A DNA stretch of 64,000 bases, taken from contig NC_064681.1 of the NCBI RefSeq assembly GCF_023278565.1, forward strand, positions 1,860,001 through 1,924,000. The letters are read 5' to 3'. The translations under genes were made by a program, and so were the position numbers. Shown here one piece after another: positions 12,096-24,137 of the stretch (position 1 is its first letter; each line of letters starts with the position of its first letter). The notes beneath the pieces are model-generated. The model was not told the origin of the DNA. It saw nothing but the letters and a program-made list of their open reading frames with translations, and searched no databases. Source of the stretch: Colletotrichum lupini. Taxonomy: Eukaryota; Ascomycota; Sordariomycetes; Glomerellales; Glomerellaceae.

Positions 12096-13874
12096 ATGGC
12101 CTCTGATTCAGGCACGCCTCCTCCTCCACGGGAGCCGACCCCGGGCGGCTCCCTTCCATCTTCAACTGCGATCCCCTTGAAGAGACCTGCTCTCGAAGAA
12201 GACTTTACTCCTTCTGTACCTTCGCCACTCAATCCCGACGTCAGATCTACACCAAAACCTCCAGGCGCCGACGAGATGCCAGCAAAGCGCAACAAGAAGG
12301 AGTCGCTGAAGAAGCGCGAATCCAAGGGCGCCTTTGGCGGCGACAGCAACCGCGGCACGCCGGACCCCAAGCATCGCGAACCTAAGCAGTCCGACTACAG
12401 TCCGATGCGCTACAAGCTGGCGCCTCCCAAGCCTTCCGACTTTGAACCTGCTCGCGGCGCCAGCTTCACTCATCACCATAACGTCCCTGCTTTGGATGGA
12501 AGCGAGATCCAGTTCTACGAGACGTCGGAGCAGTGAGTTTGCCGACAGCGGAGTGCGCCTGACTGAAAATGCTAACGAGACCAAAGTGTTCACAATAAGA
12601 AAAGCTACCACTACACTCACTGTATAGCGGACCCCGGATTCCCCTCAGCACTATACTACCGAGGTACCGAAGCAGAGCCCACAGGGCCTCATCTCAGCTT
12701 CGAGGACAGCGCAACTCATCTGTTCTTTGACCAGACGGGCCTTCATATTACGACCAACAAGGGCTTCCGCATGACGCGTGCGAATGTCGCTATCCGGGAG
12801 GGACGGTTCTACTGGGAGACCAAGATTACAAGAGGAATTGTCGACAAGACAAGCGGAGATGAGAAGCCCGAGTCGCATGGCCACGTGCGCATGGGTTTCG
12901 CGAGAAGAGAGGCAACTTTGGATGCGCCAGTAGGATTCGACGCATACAGTTACGGCTTGCGCGACGTTGGAGGCGAGAAGGTTTACATGTCACGACCCAA
13001 GTCCTTCTTCCCCGAGGGAGAGGGCATCCGGGAGGGCGATGTCATCGGCCTGGAGATCCAGCTGCCTTCGGAACGCCTGCAGCGCAAGGTCCTGGCTGGT
13101 CAGTACAACCCGGCCGTTGATACCGGCTTGGACGATGACAGCACAAACTTTGATGCGCCCAATATTGTCCGTGATCGCATCCCCATTCGCTTCAAGTCGC
13201 ACATCTACTTTGAGAAGATTGACTACCACACAACCAAGGAGCTCGAGGACCTCATGAACCCTTCGCCCGTCTCCTCCGGCCCGGCCAACTCGGTCGAACC
13301 GCCCAACCCTAACCACGTCGTCCCTGCCCTCCGTACGCTTCCTGGATCCTTCATCAAGGTGTACAAGAACGGCGTGCTCATGGGCACCCCTTTCACCGAC
13401 CTTCTCGCCTTCCTGCCCCCGGCCTCCAAGCCGCAGGGACAGATCGGTGCTCGCGAGGGCCTCGACAATGGTATGCTCGGCTACTATCCCGCCGTGAGCG
13501 TCTTCAGAGGCGGTGCTGCCGAGGTCAACTTTGGCCCCGACTTTTGGTTCCCGCCTCCCGGGCTAGAAGAGAGTCCCGACGACAATGAGGTGTCCATGAT
13601 CGACGCCGGACAGGAAGAATCCAAGAAGGTAGCAGCGTCATCCTCGGTGCCCGCGTACCCTGGTCTGGATCAGGTGCGGCCGGTCTCGGAGCGGTACACG
13701 GAGCAGATTGTCGAAGATATCGTCTATGACATCATTGACGAGGTTGACTTTTGGGTCCAGGATGGCTGCAAAGTCATTGATCGTTTCGGTCAGGGGGGCG
13801 AGAAGGCTGGTCAGACGGGCAGTCTTGCTGCTGGTGGACGCGAGGAGATTAAGGAGTTGGTTCAGGACGATTAG
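12096..13874 (+). CDS. bre2: COMPASS complex subunit Bre2/Ash2 (SPRY domain)
   Basis: Core subunit of the Set1/COMPASS histone H3-Lys4 methyltransferase; it pairs with Sdc1/Dpy30 and Swd1/RbBP5. Two exons, 12096-12532 and 12587-13874, give 574 aa. The N-terminal 130 residues are low-complexity, Pro- and Lys-rich. The SPRY domain begins around GFRMTRANVAIREGRFYWE. It continues through HVRMGFARREATLDAPVGFD, YGLRDVGGEKVYMSRPK and GDVIGLEIQLPS, and ends after the insert with GMLGYYPAVSVFRGGAAEVNFGP. The C-terminal helix TEQIVEDIVYDIIDEVDFW corresponds to the Sdc1-interaction motif. Fungal Bre2 proteins interrupt SPRY with long loops, as here. No PHD or winged-helix region is present, which fits Bre2 rather than animal Ash2L. 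Confidence 0.92.
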
Positions 13875-14319
13875 AAGGGATGACCCTCACGATGGGGGAG
13901 GCAATGTTGTGAGACACAGTAGTCAATTCTTTTTCTGTTTTGCGCTCCGGAAGATACCCAGACAGACTTTGCGATTATGAAAGTCTTTGCATTCCAATTC
14001 ATAGCTGTATATTAAAACTATCACTGGGCGAGAAAAATTGAGTAGGGAAAATGTCCTCTCCACATAGAGTGTGTTTAATTTTCCAGAGGGTAAGGATGGT
14101 AAAAAAAATATATAGAACGAGAATGAATGTATTTCATCTCTCTCATCATGTAGTTCTCATCCTTGCCTGTCCATGTCATTCAAACATCGTTCTGAATCAT
14201 TCGTCGCAGAGTTCAAGGAGACGCCAGCCGTAAGGGTCATTATAAAAGAAAAGAATTGTGGAAAAGGAAGAAAAGTCGGTCAACTTCCAAAGCACGCGAC
14301 AGCCCCCCCCCACCCCTAT
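13875..14319. other. Convergent spacer between bre2 and the membrane-protein gene
   Basis: About 445 bp between the two stop codons. It contains short A-rich runs near 14098-14110 and 14245-14275 and a C-run near 14302. These are probably 3' UTR and polyadenylation sequence for both genes. Confidence 0.55.
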
Positions 14320-15802
14320 TCACTTCCTTGTCGACCTCCGTCTAGGGGAATCGGGGCCCGGCGACGCCCGTCGCTGAGGCGTCGTCCGTCCGGAGCTGTG
14401 TCGGCCGCTCCGCCGGCTGCGTTCGCTGCGCTGGCTGCGCGGACGATCTGATGACCGCACCACCGGCTCGGTGCGCGAGCGGGAGGGACCCGCCATGAGG
14501 GCCGGGTCATCGGGGAGTTCTTCGATGCGGCCGGAGCCGTCGATGATTTCGGGCGCGTTTTCGCGCTTGATGCGTTCTTCGCGGCCGCGCTTGTGGCAGT
14601 ACCACAGGACGAAGAGGAGGACTTTTGAGGGGAATCATGTTAGCATTCTACTCCTGATTCTGGAAGACGAAGGGCTAGTCAAGGGGTAGAAAAGACTTAC
14701 GGAAGATGGAAACGCTCCAGATGACGTTTGCGCCGATAAAGGCCGGCCAGCGCAGCTTGAGGGCGTTGACGATGGCCTTGAGCATGCCCACGACGGCGCC
14801 CGGCTTGGTGACGAGGTCCGCGAGGCTCGTGGGCGTGAACATTTTCTTCGCGGCGCCCTTGATGCCTTCCTCGGCGGCGAATTCCGCGTGGTTGACGCCC
14901 TGTGCTTTCGCGGCGGCGGCGAGGACCTCGGGTCCCAGGCTGGCGGTGAACTTGTCCGGGAGCTGGGTGACGAGCTTCTTCATGCTGTTGGGGAGCTTGT
15001 CAAACGTCTTTGCGAGGGTGCCGTCGCGGTCCTCGACGAGGGCCTTGAGGTCGTCTGCGGCGGTGGGCACGCCGTTGACGAGGTCCTTTAGGACGAGGGT
15101 GAATTTGGAGACGAGCTCGGAGGATTCTGCGGATAAGGGCACGGCTTTGTTGTTGCGCGCTGACAGGTTGAGGTCGTCGAGCACGCGGGAGAGGTCGTCT
15201 TCTTCGCGGGCGGCTTCCTTTGGTGGGACGTTTGCCTTTGTCGGGGCGAGCTGCTTGTCCTTGTCGTCGAGGGTTCCTTTGGCCTTGTTGAAGAGGAAGG
15301 CGATCTTGCTGGGAATTTTGGAACTGCTGCCCGAGGCATTTGCGTCTTTGGGGTCTACCGCTACTGTCGCGGCCTTCTTGGGCGTCTGCTTCTCGGCGGC
15401 GGCGGCGGCGCGCCGGGACCCGTCAGAGTCCTCCCAGATGTACTCTGGCGTCTTGCTGCGCGGGGGCAGGGCGGGCCGGACGCTCTCGTCGTCAGAGTCG
15501 ACGTCGTTGGCGTCGGCGAGGATGCGTCTGAAGAAGGCCTCATCTTTGCGGTTGAGGAGAGGCGCGGGGCCTCCGCCTCCTGTCGCTGCGCTTGCTGTTG
15601 TCGAGACGGACTGCGAGCTCGTTTGGCGTCTTGTGGCTGATGGTCGCGAGTCTGGGTGAAGCTTGCCTGGTGATGGTAATGGTGCTGGCGAACCGTTGTT
15701 GTGTTCCACCTCACCTTCTGCTGCTGCCGCCTCTTTTGCCTCCTTCTCTGTCTTGTACTTTTTGAACTTCTTGTAGCTCAGGTATTCCAACATCTTGGGC
15801 AA
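14320..15802 (-). CDS. Hypothetical single-pass membrane protein
   Basis: No family recognised. Two exons on the minus strand, 14701-15802 and 14320-14621, give 467 aa. The intron falls inside the only hydrophobic helix: WPAFIGANVIWSVSIF from the first exon joins LLFVLWYC from the second to make a full transmembrane span (about residues 354-375). This supports the splice. The long N-terminal part (about 350 aa) is Ala/Lys/Ser-rich, with the charged start KKFKKYKTEKEAKEAAAAEG. It also has a helical stretch KFTLVLKDLVNGVPTAADDL and an amphipathic region before the membrane. The C-terminal tail of about 90 residues is strongly Arg/Ser-rich (RSQRSERSRRSGRHSSGR). The span is followed by HKRGREERIKR, so the tail probably faces the cytosol. 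A second ATG three codons in is an equally possible start. Confidence 0.8.
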
Positions 15803-16500
15803 CGAAGTTTAGGTTTCTCTGGGGAGGAACCAACAGAGTCCTAGGGTGGCGTACTGGTTGACAAGTTCTGTGATCCAATATGCTGTCAACAAAGAATCAC
15901 GGCAAAGAAAGTTGTAGTTTCCTCGAACAAGATGCAAGAGCGTTGTAGTGAGGCGGTCGGAACAGGTTTATTTTATTACAACGGCCAAGCGCTTGTTCTG
16001 AATCACATGCGGTCTGGGTCTGGGCCAGGGCCCTGCGCTCTATCATGCGGCGTCACGTCGTCCAAGTTCATGTGTTAGATTGGTTGAGCGGGCAAGCTGG
16101 GGGGTAGCTCGCACAGCCACATGTGATGTCACCCTTGCAGCGGCCTCCGATGTGGCGGTGCAATGGACAAGAGTGGAGATCCGGATACAGCTGCCGGTTC
16201 GCTTAAGAGCGGTCCAGTTGTTTGAGGTTGCGCCGGAGGCATCCAATGGAAGAGCATGAATGATCACCCGTTCAGAATTCGGCTCTTTTGTTGGGGCTGG
16301 TATGGGCAAATGAAGAACCTCTAAGAGCATTGTGGCTCATCCAGTCCCCTTTGACAGTTGTCTGGGCGTTATGTAAGGTATTGTATGTTATTGGTAAATA
16401 TTGAGTGGTTCGGCTGAGTTAGCCGCCATCGTGGGGTATCTTTTATGGCAACTACCCATCGCATCCCGCGGGTAGGGCTTCCACATCTTTCTATGCTTCA
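15803..16500. other. Intergenic region, nothing recognised
   Basis: Between two minus-strand genes. It contains the promoter of the membrane-protein gene (right of 15802) and the 3' flank of nse1. No supported feature. Confidence 0.5.
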
Positions 16501-17496
16501 TCATGCCTCATCCTCGTCTTCTTCTTCTTCGTCTCCATGCTCCCCGTTTTCGTGCATGACTTCGTCTGCCGCATTACTCTTTCTGCCACCTCCACTCCTC
16601 CGGCGGCCCCTTTGATATGCCTCTGTGCTGGTCATAGCCTGCTCTCCAACATAGTGTTCACCATCCCAGTCCTTTGAGCACCTGGGACACTTGTGACTCC
16701 GTTGAGTGCGCCAGTAACCTTCTTGACATGTATTGTGCAGGCGCGCGTTGCAGTCTCGTTCCGCGCACCGTTGTCCAACTGTGACGATTTCCCTACACGC
16801 CTCGCAGAACTTGATGCGCTGCCAATCTTGCGCGGCCGCGTCGGGGTCGTTGAACGAGTCAATCAGCCATGCCCTGAGCTCAAGCAGTGCTCTTGGGCTG
16901 AGGCTGTAGAACCCGTCCTTGGACTTCTCTAACCAACCCTGGTTCACTAGGTTCGCCAGCATGTCTTCCACTTCGCTGTGCTTAAGTCCCTTGTCCGAGG
17001 AAGACTGCGTCTGCGTGGGTTCTCCGTTCTCGTCGTTATGATTGTTGTTCTGCCGAGGAGGGCGAGCCAGCTTAATAGCCTGCATCTCCGTGATGCACAT
17101 GAGCTCCATGCGCGGGGAGTTATATGTCTCGAACATGGCGTCCAATAACCTCTTTGTAAAGGCAATCTGTTCTGCGTTGTATGTGGTCGCCAGCTGCGTC
17201 ATGGGGTCGGAGGCGGTGTTCACGAGAGCGTAGATGCGCTTCTTGGTGACTTGATGGATCGTGCTTCGTATCTCATAGTCAAAGAAGGAGACGCCTTCGG
17301 CTGCAGCTTGCAGATAAGAGTCGAAGTCCTCCATCGTGACCTGTTCGGGAGCGACTGGCTCGCCATCTTGGGCTTCGATGGTGAAGATTCCGGCTAGAAT
17401 GGGCTGTGCGTCTTCGTATGTGAGGGTGCCCCGAGCCAGGAAGGCTTGAAGGAAGGCACGGTTGCCATCGTTGTAGTGTTCTCGGACAATGTTCAT
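16501..17496 (-). CDS. nse1: SMC5/6 complex subunit Nse1 (RING-like)
   Basis: Subunit of the SMC5/6 genome-stability complex; with the MAGE-type Nse3 it forms an E3 ubiquitin ligase module together with Nse4. Single exon, 331 aa. The N-terminal winged-helix block starts NDGNRAFLQAFLARGTLTYE, followed by FFDYEIRSTIHQVTKKRIYAL and the second block KHSEVEDMLANLVNQGWLEKS. The RING-like zinc domain follows: CEAC, CAERDC, LHNTC and CPRC pairs (roughly residues 228-276). The C-terminus is basic, then acidic (a run ending EDEEEEDEDEA-like). Size is typical. A short upstream exon cannot be excluded, because the ATG lies close to the conserved core. Apart from the missing N-terminal leader everything expected is present. 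Confidence 0.9.
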   Translation of the reverse strand: MNIVREHYNDGNRAFLQAFLARGTLTYEDAQPILAGIFTIEAQDGEPVAPEQVTMEDFDSYLQAAAEGVSFFDYEIRSTIHQVTKKRIYALVNTASDPMTQLATTYNAEQIAFTKRLLDAMFETYNSPRMELMCITEMQAIKLARPPRQNNNHNDENGEPTQTQSSSDKGLKHSEVEDMLANLVNQGWLEKSKDGFYSLSPRALLELRAWLIDSFNDPDAAAQDWQRIKFCEACREIVTVGQRCAERDCNARLHNTCQEGYWRTQRSHKCPRCSKDWDGEHYVGEQAMTSTEAYQRGRRRSGGGRKSNAADEVMHENGEHGDEEEEDEDEA

Positions 17497-19914
17497 TTCG
17501 GCGTGGTAAGGCTTAAGACTGAATCGTGTATCTGGGGGTTTGACAGCGTGTCATAACGGCCGTAGTTGGCATGTCCTAGAGGCTTTTGCGAGTCGCTAAG
17601 GTTTTCGCGGGGGAATGCCTCTAGACGCGACCGGGACGCGCTTCGCTGGTGAAGAACTACACAGTAATTGAAAGCCAGAGCTTCTGGGGACCCCACCGTA
17701 CCTTCCACCAAAAGTACATAGAGACCTGAGAGGAAGTTAAAGTGGAGACCTTTGGTGAGCCACAAAGTGGCTGGAAGAAGGCTGCGGTACTTCGCCGGAG
17801 AATTTCCATCTTCTTGGAATGAGATCTTCCTTTCCCAAATTGCACTGCGCATCGGCCAGCGGGCAGGGCCTCTCCGTGGCTCTGGGTCCATTCTGGACGG
17901 GATCCTCGCTCCGAGTGGAGTTCCAGATCCTCCAACCCCTGAACACCAACCTTCTTGCTGGGCAGCAGGTTGGAGAGTGCATGGTGCGCATGGCTCCTTC
18001 GGGCAGCAGCTGAAGTTCATTCCAGCGAACGAACCTTGCTCTCTCTCACAAGCTTACAGGACGAAGACGCCACATGCCGACGACACGGCACTTTGCTGTG
18101 ACTGCCGATCATACTCACACCCGCCGGGCTCCCTCCAAGGTTCAGCTTTAATACAATCTCGACGATCTCGCACTCGCTCTTTATTGGACCCGGCTCACTC
18201 ATCAGCACGTGGGAGTGGTCCGACCGTTACGCAGACTCAATATGCCTTAGATCCAAGATTGTGTCGCGGCAGACGTTCAGCAACCTTCCTTCTAGCAGGA
18301 ATGGCAGGACTGACACCACACGCCGTCGGCCTTTCATCTCAACAATCTGCGCCTCCGCGACTAAACCTGCTTTTTGGTTTAGCACTAGGATTTCGCTGCT
18401 TGCCTTCTTGGGTCCAACACCCGAAGCCACGTCCGTCGCTCGGGCTAGATTGGGCAGTGGTGTAAGGCCTTTTTCGTGTTCATTTCTGACTCAGGAGGAC
18501 CAAGGTTAATACAAAACCACTAGCCCCAATCACCTTCATGGATTCACCCTGTCCCTCTATGAGCCCAAGCACCGAGCACTCGGTAGGCGGCATGCTCCCC
18601 TGCCATCGAACTCAGCTCAACAATGAGATGATATGATGAGCATCGTATCGAACTGGTCGAAACTCTGACATGTTCGGACCTTCCTTTAAGGGGAGATTGT
18701 CTTCCAGAAGATGGAAACTGTGTTTTCAGCCACCGACTGACTCGAATTCGCTGTCGACAACAGTGCAGCCTCCAATCAATTCCAATGGCATCGCATTGTT
18801 GGAGGTTGCCATACGCGGTATGTTGCCTCCCATCGGCCCGGTCGCCTCTGCCGGGTTGAGGCTGGTCCGGGAGACCCCATCCGCAACGTCCGTCAGTCCA
18901 CACACCCTCAGTCGGCAACGAATCTTGCCTCGAGAACGCGCCTCCACTTACCAGACATGTTTCGAGCCATCGTTGCCTCCAACCCCAGCGACAATTGTGG
19001 TTGGTCTCAATATGGGAGGCGGAGAGTTCGGTCGAACTCGTACGTTGCCATGCCACTTACCCTCTAGCAGCCTTTAGTTTGACACTTGGTCGGCCTATGG
19101 ACTTGTATTCCGCAACAGTTGCGACGACGCTTGCGCACTGCTGCTTCGGCCTAACCCACGCAAACTAGTGATGTCTTCTATTAGACGGAGCGTGGCGTCC
19201 AACGTTTTCATCTCGGGTCAAGCAGCCACCGAGTCTGTGGTCGGCAGATGCCGCCAGAATCGCACCCAGAAGCCAGCTAGAATGCCGTCACAATGTCAAT
19301 CTGTCTCGCCATGACATATCCGAATGGACAGCCTCCGAAGCCATTTCGACCTGGTTGTAATATTGTTCTGGAGATCGCCTTCGTACACTATCGTGTTTCA
19401 ACCTTTATTATCCACCCTACAACAAGGTAAAACTCTTCATTACCATCCCGAGCGGCCCCGCCACCACCCCCTCGTAGGATCCCCAGCCAAGACATTTCTA
19501 GTCCGCCGGCTATACGCTGTAGGGGGGCTTGCGGTTCTCAAGTCGGCCCAAACTCCCTTGCCCTGTCTCTGGAATGCTGGGAAGTCCCATCTCGTCATTT
19601 AACCGCCTGCGCCTGCGTAGCACACCTCATATCGTTGCGAGCACCGAACAAGGTTCGTCGGCGCCTATGTCCAAACCGACCGATCTTGGGTTCCCTTTCC
19701 ATTACTCTTGAGTCGGGTCCGGGGAGACAACCTTGCGTCGATCGCAGGGGGCGGATCGATCTCAGGGCCGCATGATAAACATGGCCATGCCGTTGCTTGC
19801 TCCCCAGTTCTTAATTTCTTCTTTCTCCTCGTCCCCCGTCACCTTGTTCCCTGCCTGCAGTCAACAGCTCCGTATTCATGTCTGGCCTGCTGGGCCAACA
19901 TCCAAGGGGGTGAT
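17497..19914. other. 2.4-kb intergenic region, no convincing gene
   Basis: Longest ORFs (for example 17752-18465 on plus and 18544-19056 on minus) overlap others on both strands, have erratic composition and show no motif. I read them as chance frames in G+C-balanced DNA. The right part must contain the promoter of the 7-TM gene. Confidence 0.5.
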
Positions 19915-21499
19915 ATGGCTATTCAGCTGCCTCAAGAAGAGCTAGGCACAGCTATAGGAGTACTTTCTTACTCCTTGTTCTGCCTAGCATGCAGTGTTCT
20001 CATGGCATGGCTGGTGTATGCCCATCGTGAAGGCCTTAGCTGTGAGTAGTCATGGTTTGTGGATCCAGGAAGTGATTCAGGATACTGACGTGCGCTCTTG
20101 TGAACAGATGTCGCCCTGGTATCATACTTCACTGGTTTGTCGACGGCTGCTTCTGTAGCCCAGCAAATTCACACAATTGTACGATGGAGAGACATCAAGC
20201 TTGCACAATTCAAGCATTCAAACGCCAACGTCGGCAATCCTGAGCTTGCCATCGCCGGCCAGTCAACTGGCCTGGACCTGGTACTTTTCTATATCCGTAA
20301 GATCCAATTCGCCAACAGATTTCATACCTTTCTCTGACAAGCTCCTAGAGTTTTACAGTTACAACGTCGAAGCGGCCCTGACCTTTTTTTGGGCAGTTGC
20401 TCTCACGCAATCGATCTTCCAATTGGAGCCCGTAAAGTCGACTCGCAAACGAGTAAACTACTTCGAAAAAGCCATTGCTATCTTGTTACCCGCGATCTTG
20501 ATGGGAATTCTAAGACTCGAGGCTGTCCAGAAGCAGACAGTACCCTTTCTAGTGTTGGCTGATGGCATCAGTAAGTCTCCTTACCCCGTTGTACATCAAC
20601 TGCATCTAACCCTTTTGCCAGTGGGTTTCTGTCTGAGCGGCAGCGGAGTTCTCCTCATGGTTATTTTGGTCAAATACATCCACACGCGCCGAAACCTTCT
20701 TTCTTGGAATGTCCAATATGGTCAACGCTCCAACAGCACGAAAAGCAGCGACACGCTCGTCTTCGACAGCGGAAGCGAAACGCGCCGCCGAAGTATCTAC
20801 GATCGATGGCTTGTTGTACGATTCAGCATAGCTTTCGTTGCGTTAGCGTAAGTACAGCCTCAAATGGGGGGGTTCCCCAAGCCTCAAAGTCTGTAGTGTG
20901 GAGTCGACGAAGCTAACCGGGTGGTTTTTCGTTCTTCTTCGAAAAGCATCTTTCAGGTGGTGACCATTATGTTTCAAGTTTCATCCGCAAAACAAAATTC
21001 TCGCGACTCGTTGAGCGAGAGCCCGGACCTCAGCACGGAACGACTGCATCTGGACCTCATACTTTTTCTGCCCGGCGTGTCCGCTAGCCTGCTGACGTTT
21101 GTCGTTTTTGGCACGACCAAGACGTTTCGAGATTACCTGGTGGCACGGCTCGTTCCGAGGCGGCTCCGCGAGAGGAATAGTAGGAGGATGAGCAACAATA
21201 AGCAGCGACGCAACACCCGCACCCGGATGTCACAAGCGTTTTCTTCTTCGAGGATGGGGGGAAGGGGCAGGAGCTTGACGTATCCGCCGCGGATCTCCCT
21301 GACGCCCTACGTCGCGGATGACGCCGGCTTGTACACGCCCACGGCTGACGGGAACGGGATTCAGCTGAGGGAGCTGAATATGGACGGGTCGAGAAAGGTC
21401 GCCGAGGACGACCAGTGGCCGCTCGTTGGTTCTGATGCGTCTGATACGTCCGAGGGGCCTGCGAAACCTGTGAATGTGTATTTGTACCCGAAGCAATAG
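19915..21499 (+). CDS. Seven-transmembrane receptor-like protein
   Basis: No named family recognised. Five exons: 19915-20041, 20108-20296, 20349-20570, 20622-20847, 20947-21499, giving 438 aa. All introns are GT-AG and every junction restores a hydrophobic helix. Seven membrane spans can be picked out, starting near IGVLSYSLFCLACSVLMAWL, YVALVSYFTGLSTAASVA, VEAALTFFWAVALTQSIF, AIAILLPAILMGILRL, MGFCLSGSGVLLMVILV, VVRFSIAFVALAIFQVV and LILFLPGVSASLLTFVVFG. A cytosolic-looking tail of about 140 residues follows the last span. It is Arg/Ser-rich at first (RRLRERNSRRMSNNKQRRN). The topology suits a G-protein-coupled receptor, but a transporter or other polytopic protein is not excluded. The N-terminus is short, with no signal peptide before span 1. 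Confidence 0.8.
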
Positions 21500-22677
21500 T
21501 TTTACGAGTTATGATCGAATGATACCACTTGGGTCGAAGGCCCGTATTGATTTCATTTTCTGCGAAAGATCTCCCTGTAGACCATGCACGCTGATAACCA
21601 GGTTAAGCTGGGGGAAGGGGACCTCCACGCCAATCTCTCCTCACGAGCCGACATAGTGACCCGGATGACTGCCCAATGGTGCGGGGCTTGAACCTCCGCG
21701 TCCTGAATCATCAAGATCTGGGGGTGCCTAGATCTGGGGTAAGAGAGCGCCAGAGACATGATCGACGATCAGGGTCACATCTTCAGTTGTTCTTGCTCAA
21801 GCAAGACGCCGGATTCGATACCGTCCCCCAGCCACGGTCACACAGGGATATGACGGATTTCTCAGTGTATTACATGACACGGAGATTCAGAGGGCTATCC
21901 CGACGCAAATCTTTTTGGAGGGGATGTATTGACTACGATTTAGCGGCCAAGCCATGCCATGGAAAGCAAATAAGCCAATACAACCCCCTTCCATACCGTG
22001 TGTGTTGAGGCGACTTTGGAGAGATTGTGTAGAGCCAGCCAGCTCATGGGCCAGAACAGTCGATTCCCCACAAGTCACGAAGTCCGTAGTTTAGTCATCC
22101 CGCCGTCGCCTTCCGCATTTTGTCAGAATAGGCATGTGTGTGTGCGTGCACGCGTGGTCGTTACATCCGTAGCTTTCAGAAACTGCCCGCAACTCTTGTG
22201 TGAATAAAGGTGGTGGTGGGCGTCACGGTCCTTAACCCAGATCTCTGGGTGCTGTACCCAAGTGGCTGGCGGGTAAAGAGGGATGCAACCGCGAGTCAGA
22301 ATAAGCTTCATTTTGACTCCCTTGAGTCGGCAGTGCCTGCCTACTACGAGAGACATTTACATTATCGCGGTGATTTGAAGTCTGGGAAGTGCCGAGGAAT
22401 GGAGGGATGTCTGACTCCAATTCTGATTTCATTGGTCTGAGCTTCGATGTCGTCTGCGCAGTGAACGCCCAATGGTCGATAAAGCCACACGAGGCTTCTC
22501 AAAACCTTGCCCATAAGTCATCCTGATTTTCATGCTCCTTGCGAAGATTTGATTTCCAGTTTGAGCAACACAGTCCAGAACAGGAAATTCTTCCCCATCG
22601 TTGCCTGGAAAACTTCCATCGAGTAGGATGAAGGACGCGGTCACTTTCCTAGCCAAAGGATTAGAACATTCAGCCCT
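21500..22677. other. Convergent intergenic region, nothing recognised
   Basis: Lies between the 3' ends of the 7-TM gene and the minus-strand anchored-protein gene. A short GT-repeat-like run lies near 22134-22150. No supported gene or RNA. Confidence 0.5.
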
Positions 22678-24137
22678 TCACGACCTGGCAACTTGAACCC
22701 CCGCAAGGATCGTTTGTATGATGGCCAATATGATACCAGCTCCTCCAACCCACAGGACCGCCCAAAAGGTATACCACTGCAGCGGATTCCTGCGGTCCCT
22801 CCACAGGTCCGTCAACCGGCGAGGCTTCTGGCGCAGACTGAACCTCTGAAGGTTGATCAGGCGATAGCCCAACCGCGGGAAGTCGCTCTGGGCGCTGTAA
22901 ACGTCGCTCTCCAGGAGCTTTTCCTGCTCAAAGTCTCTACAGCCCACCGGCCATATGCTGCGCGGCAGTTTGTCGGCCTCCTTCTTGGGACCGCAGAGGG
23001 TATATAGCAGGTTGTCGAACGGTTGGCCGCTCTGCTCGAGCTTCTTAAGGTCTGACCTGATGAGATTCCTCGAGCGAGCGCTCTGTCCGAAGAGGAGGCG
23101 GTAGGAGACCAAGACTTCTTGTTCCAAGGTGACGTAATTTTGGTATCGCTTTTCAAGAGTGGTCGGCCTGAAGCCTTCATTGATGCTGTCCATGACCTTG
23201 TTAGGAAGGCAATTAGATAGTTGACTCCAGCAAGCTTTACTTACCTGTCGAGCAGAGGAGTAGTCTCTTTCCCCCCTTTTCGCAGGGCAGACAGAACGCA
23301 GAATGTCGGGAAGCGAAAGATGGAAAGACGCCGGCTGACCAGGTCGAACCTGAGATGTTCACTCAGCGTGTCCACCCACTGGATTTTAATACGTCCGAAC
23401 AACAGAACCTCAAGATTCAGACTTCCTTCGTATAGACTATCATGTTCTCCTATCGAACGATCCATGTTTGTCGGTTGATCATCCCACGCGCTGTGTTCGA
23501 ATAACTCGAAAACTCGTTTGATCGGCCGCTTTGCCTCCCTCAAGTTCTGCCTGGCGATTTGACCTTGCGGGCTCGACTCATCGGTAAGGCTTGGAAATCT
23601 ACAAGCGAGGCAGATCTGGCCCCCGAAAGGTTCGAAATCCAACGACGGTTGAAGAGTCATGGTCAACAAGCATACGGCAGCGAAGACGGCCGCAAGAAGG
23701 AGGGCGTCCGAAGACTCTCTCACATTCTCTCCTGAAGATAATACATGGTTTTTGAGGTCCTCAATGCTGGTGTCCTTCTCTGCTGACTTGAAGTTATAAG
23801 CTACTGCATGCAGAAACTTCCAACAGTCTGTTATTGTGCATGCTGTTGAGTTGGATAAAGACGGCCATATGGGCGAGAATCCGGAGTCCGTAAGGGGTTT
23901 GACTTGGGACTCGATGTGATCGCAGTAGGCCTGAATACCAGGAAACCTCTTAATTTCTTCTCCTGAAAGACCAAAGATGGCCTGTAAGGTTTGGGAGCGA
24001 AGTGTTGACGAGGGCGATGCTTCCGGCCCGTTGCGATCTTGGACCTGCGTCTCCAGGTCGACTTCTAATTTCGGTCCAGTGTTTGGTAGTATCCTACTGA
24101 GAAAAGATTCTTCCCCCAGCTTCATCCTATTTGGCAT
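22678..24137 (-). CDS. Hypothetical C-terminally membrane-anchored protein
   Basis: Function unknown. Two exons on the minus strand, 23245-24137 and 22678-23185, give 466 aa. The 59-nt intron has a GTAAGT donor, and the junction reads LLD|SINEG. The protein is mostly soluble and helical, with cysteines scattered in the middle (TACTITDCW, CLACRF). It ends in NPLQWYTFWAVLWVGG then AGIILAIIQTILAGVQVA, one long or two closely packed hydrophobic helices at the extreme C-terminus, preceded by basic residues (KPRRLTDLWRDRRN). That is the pattern of a tail-anchored or hairpin-anchored protein. I know this C-terminal style from uncharacterised fungal proteins but cannot name a domain. It lies head to head with the NLR gene, 1.4 kb away. 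An extra upstream coding exon is possible. Confidence 0.75.

Noticed and set aside
17752..18465. 237-codon plus-strand ORF
   Set aside because: Starts inside a region open on the other strand too, irregular amino-acid make-up and no domain. Judged non-coding.
21640..21720. Possible tRNA T-arm (GGTTCAAGCC on the minus strand)
   Set aside because: The T-stem has mismatches and there is no A box at the right distance.
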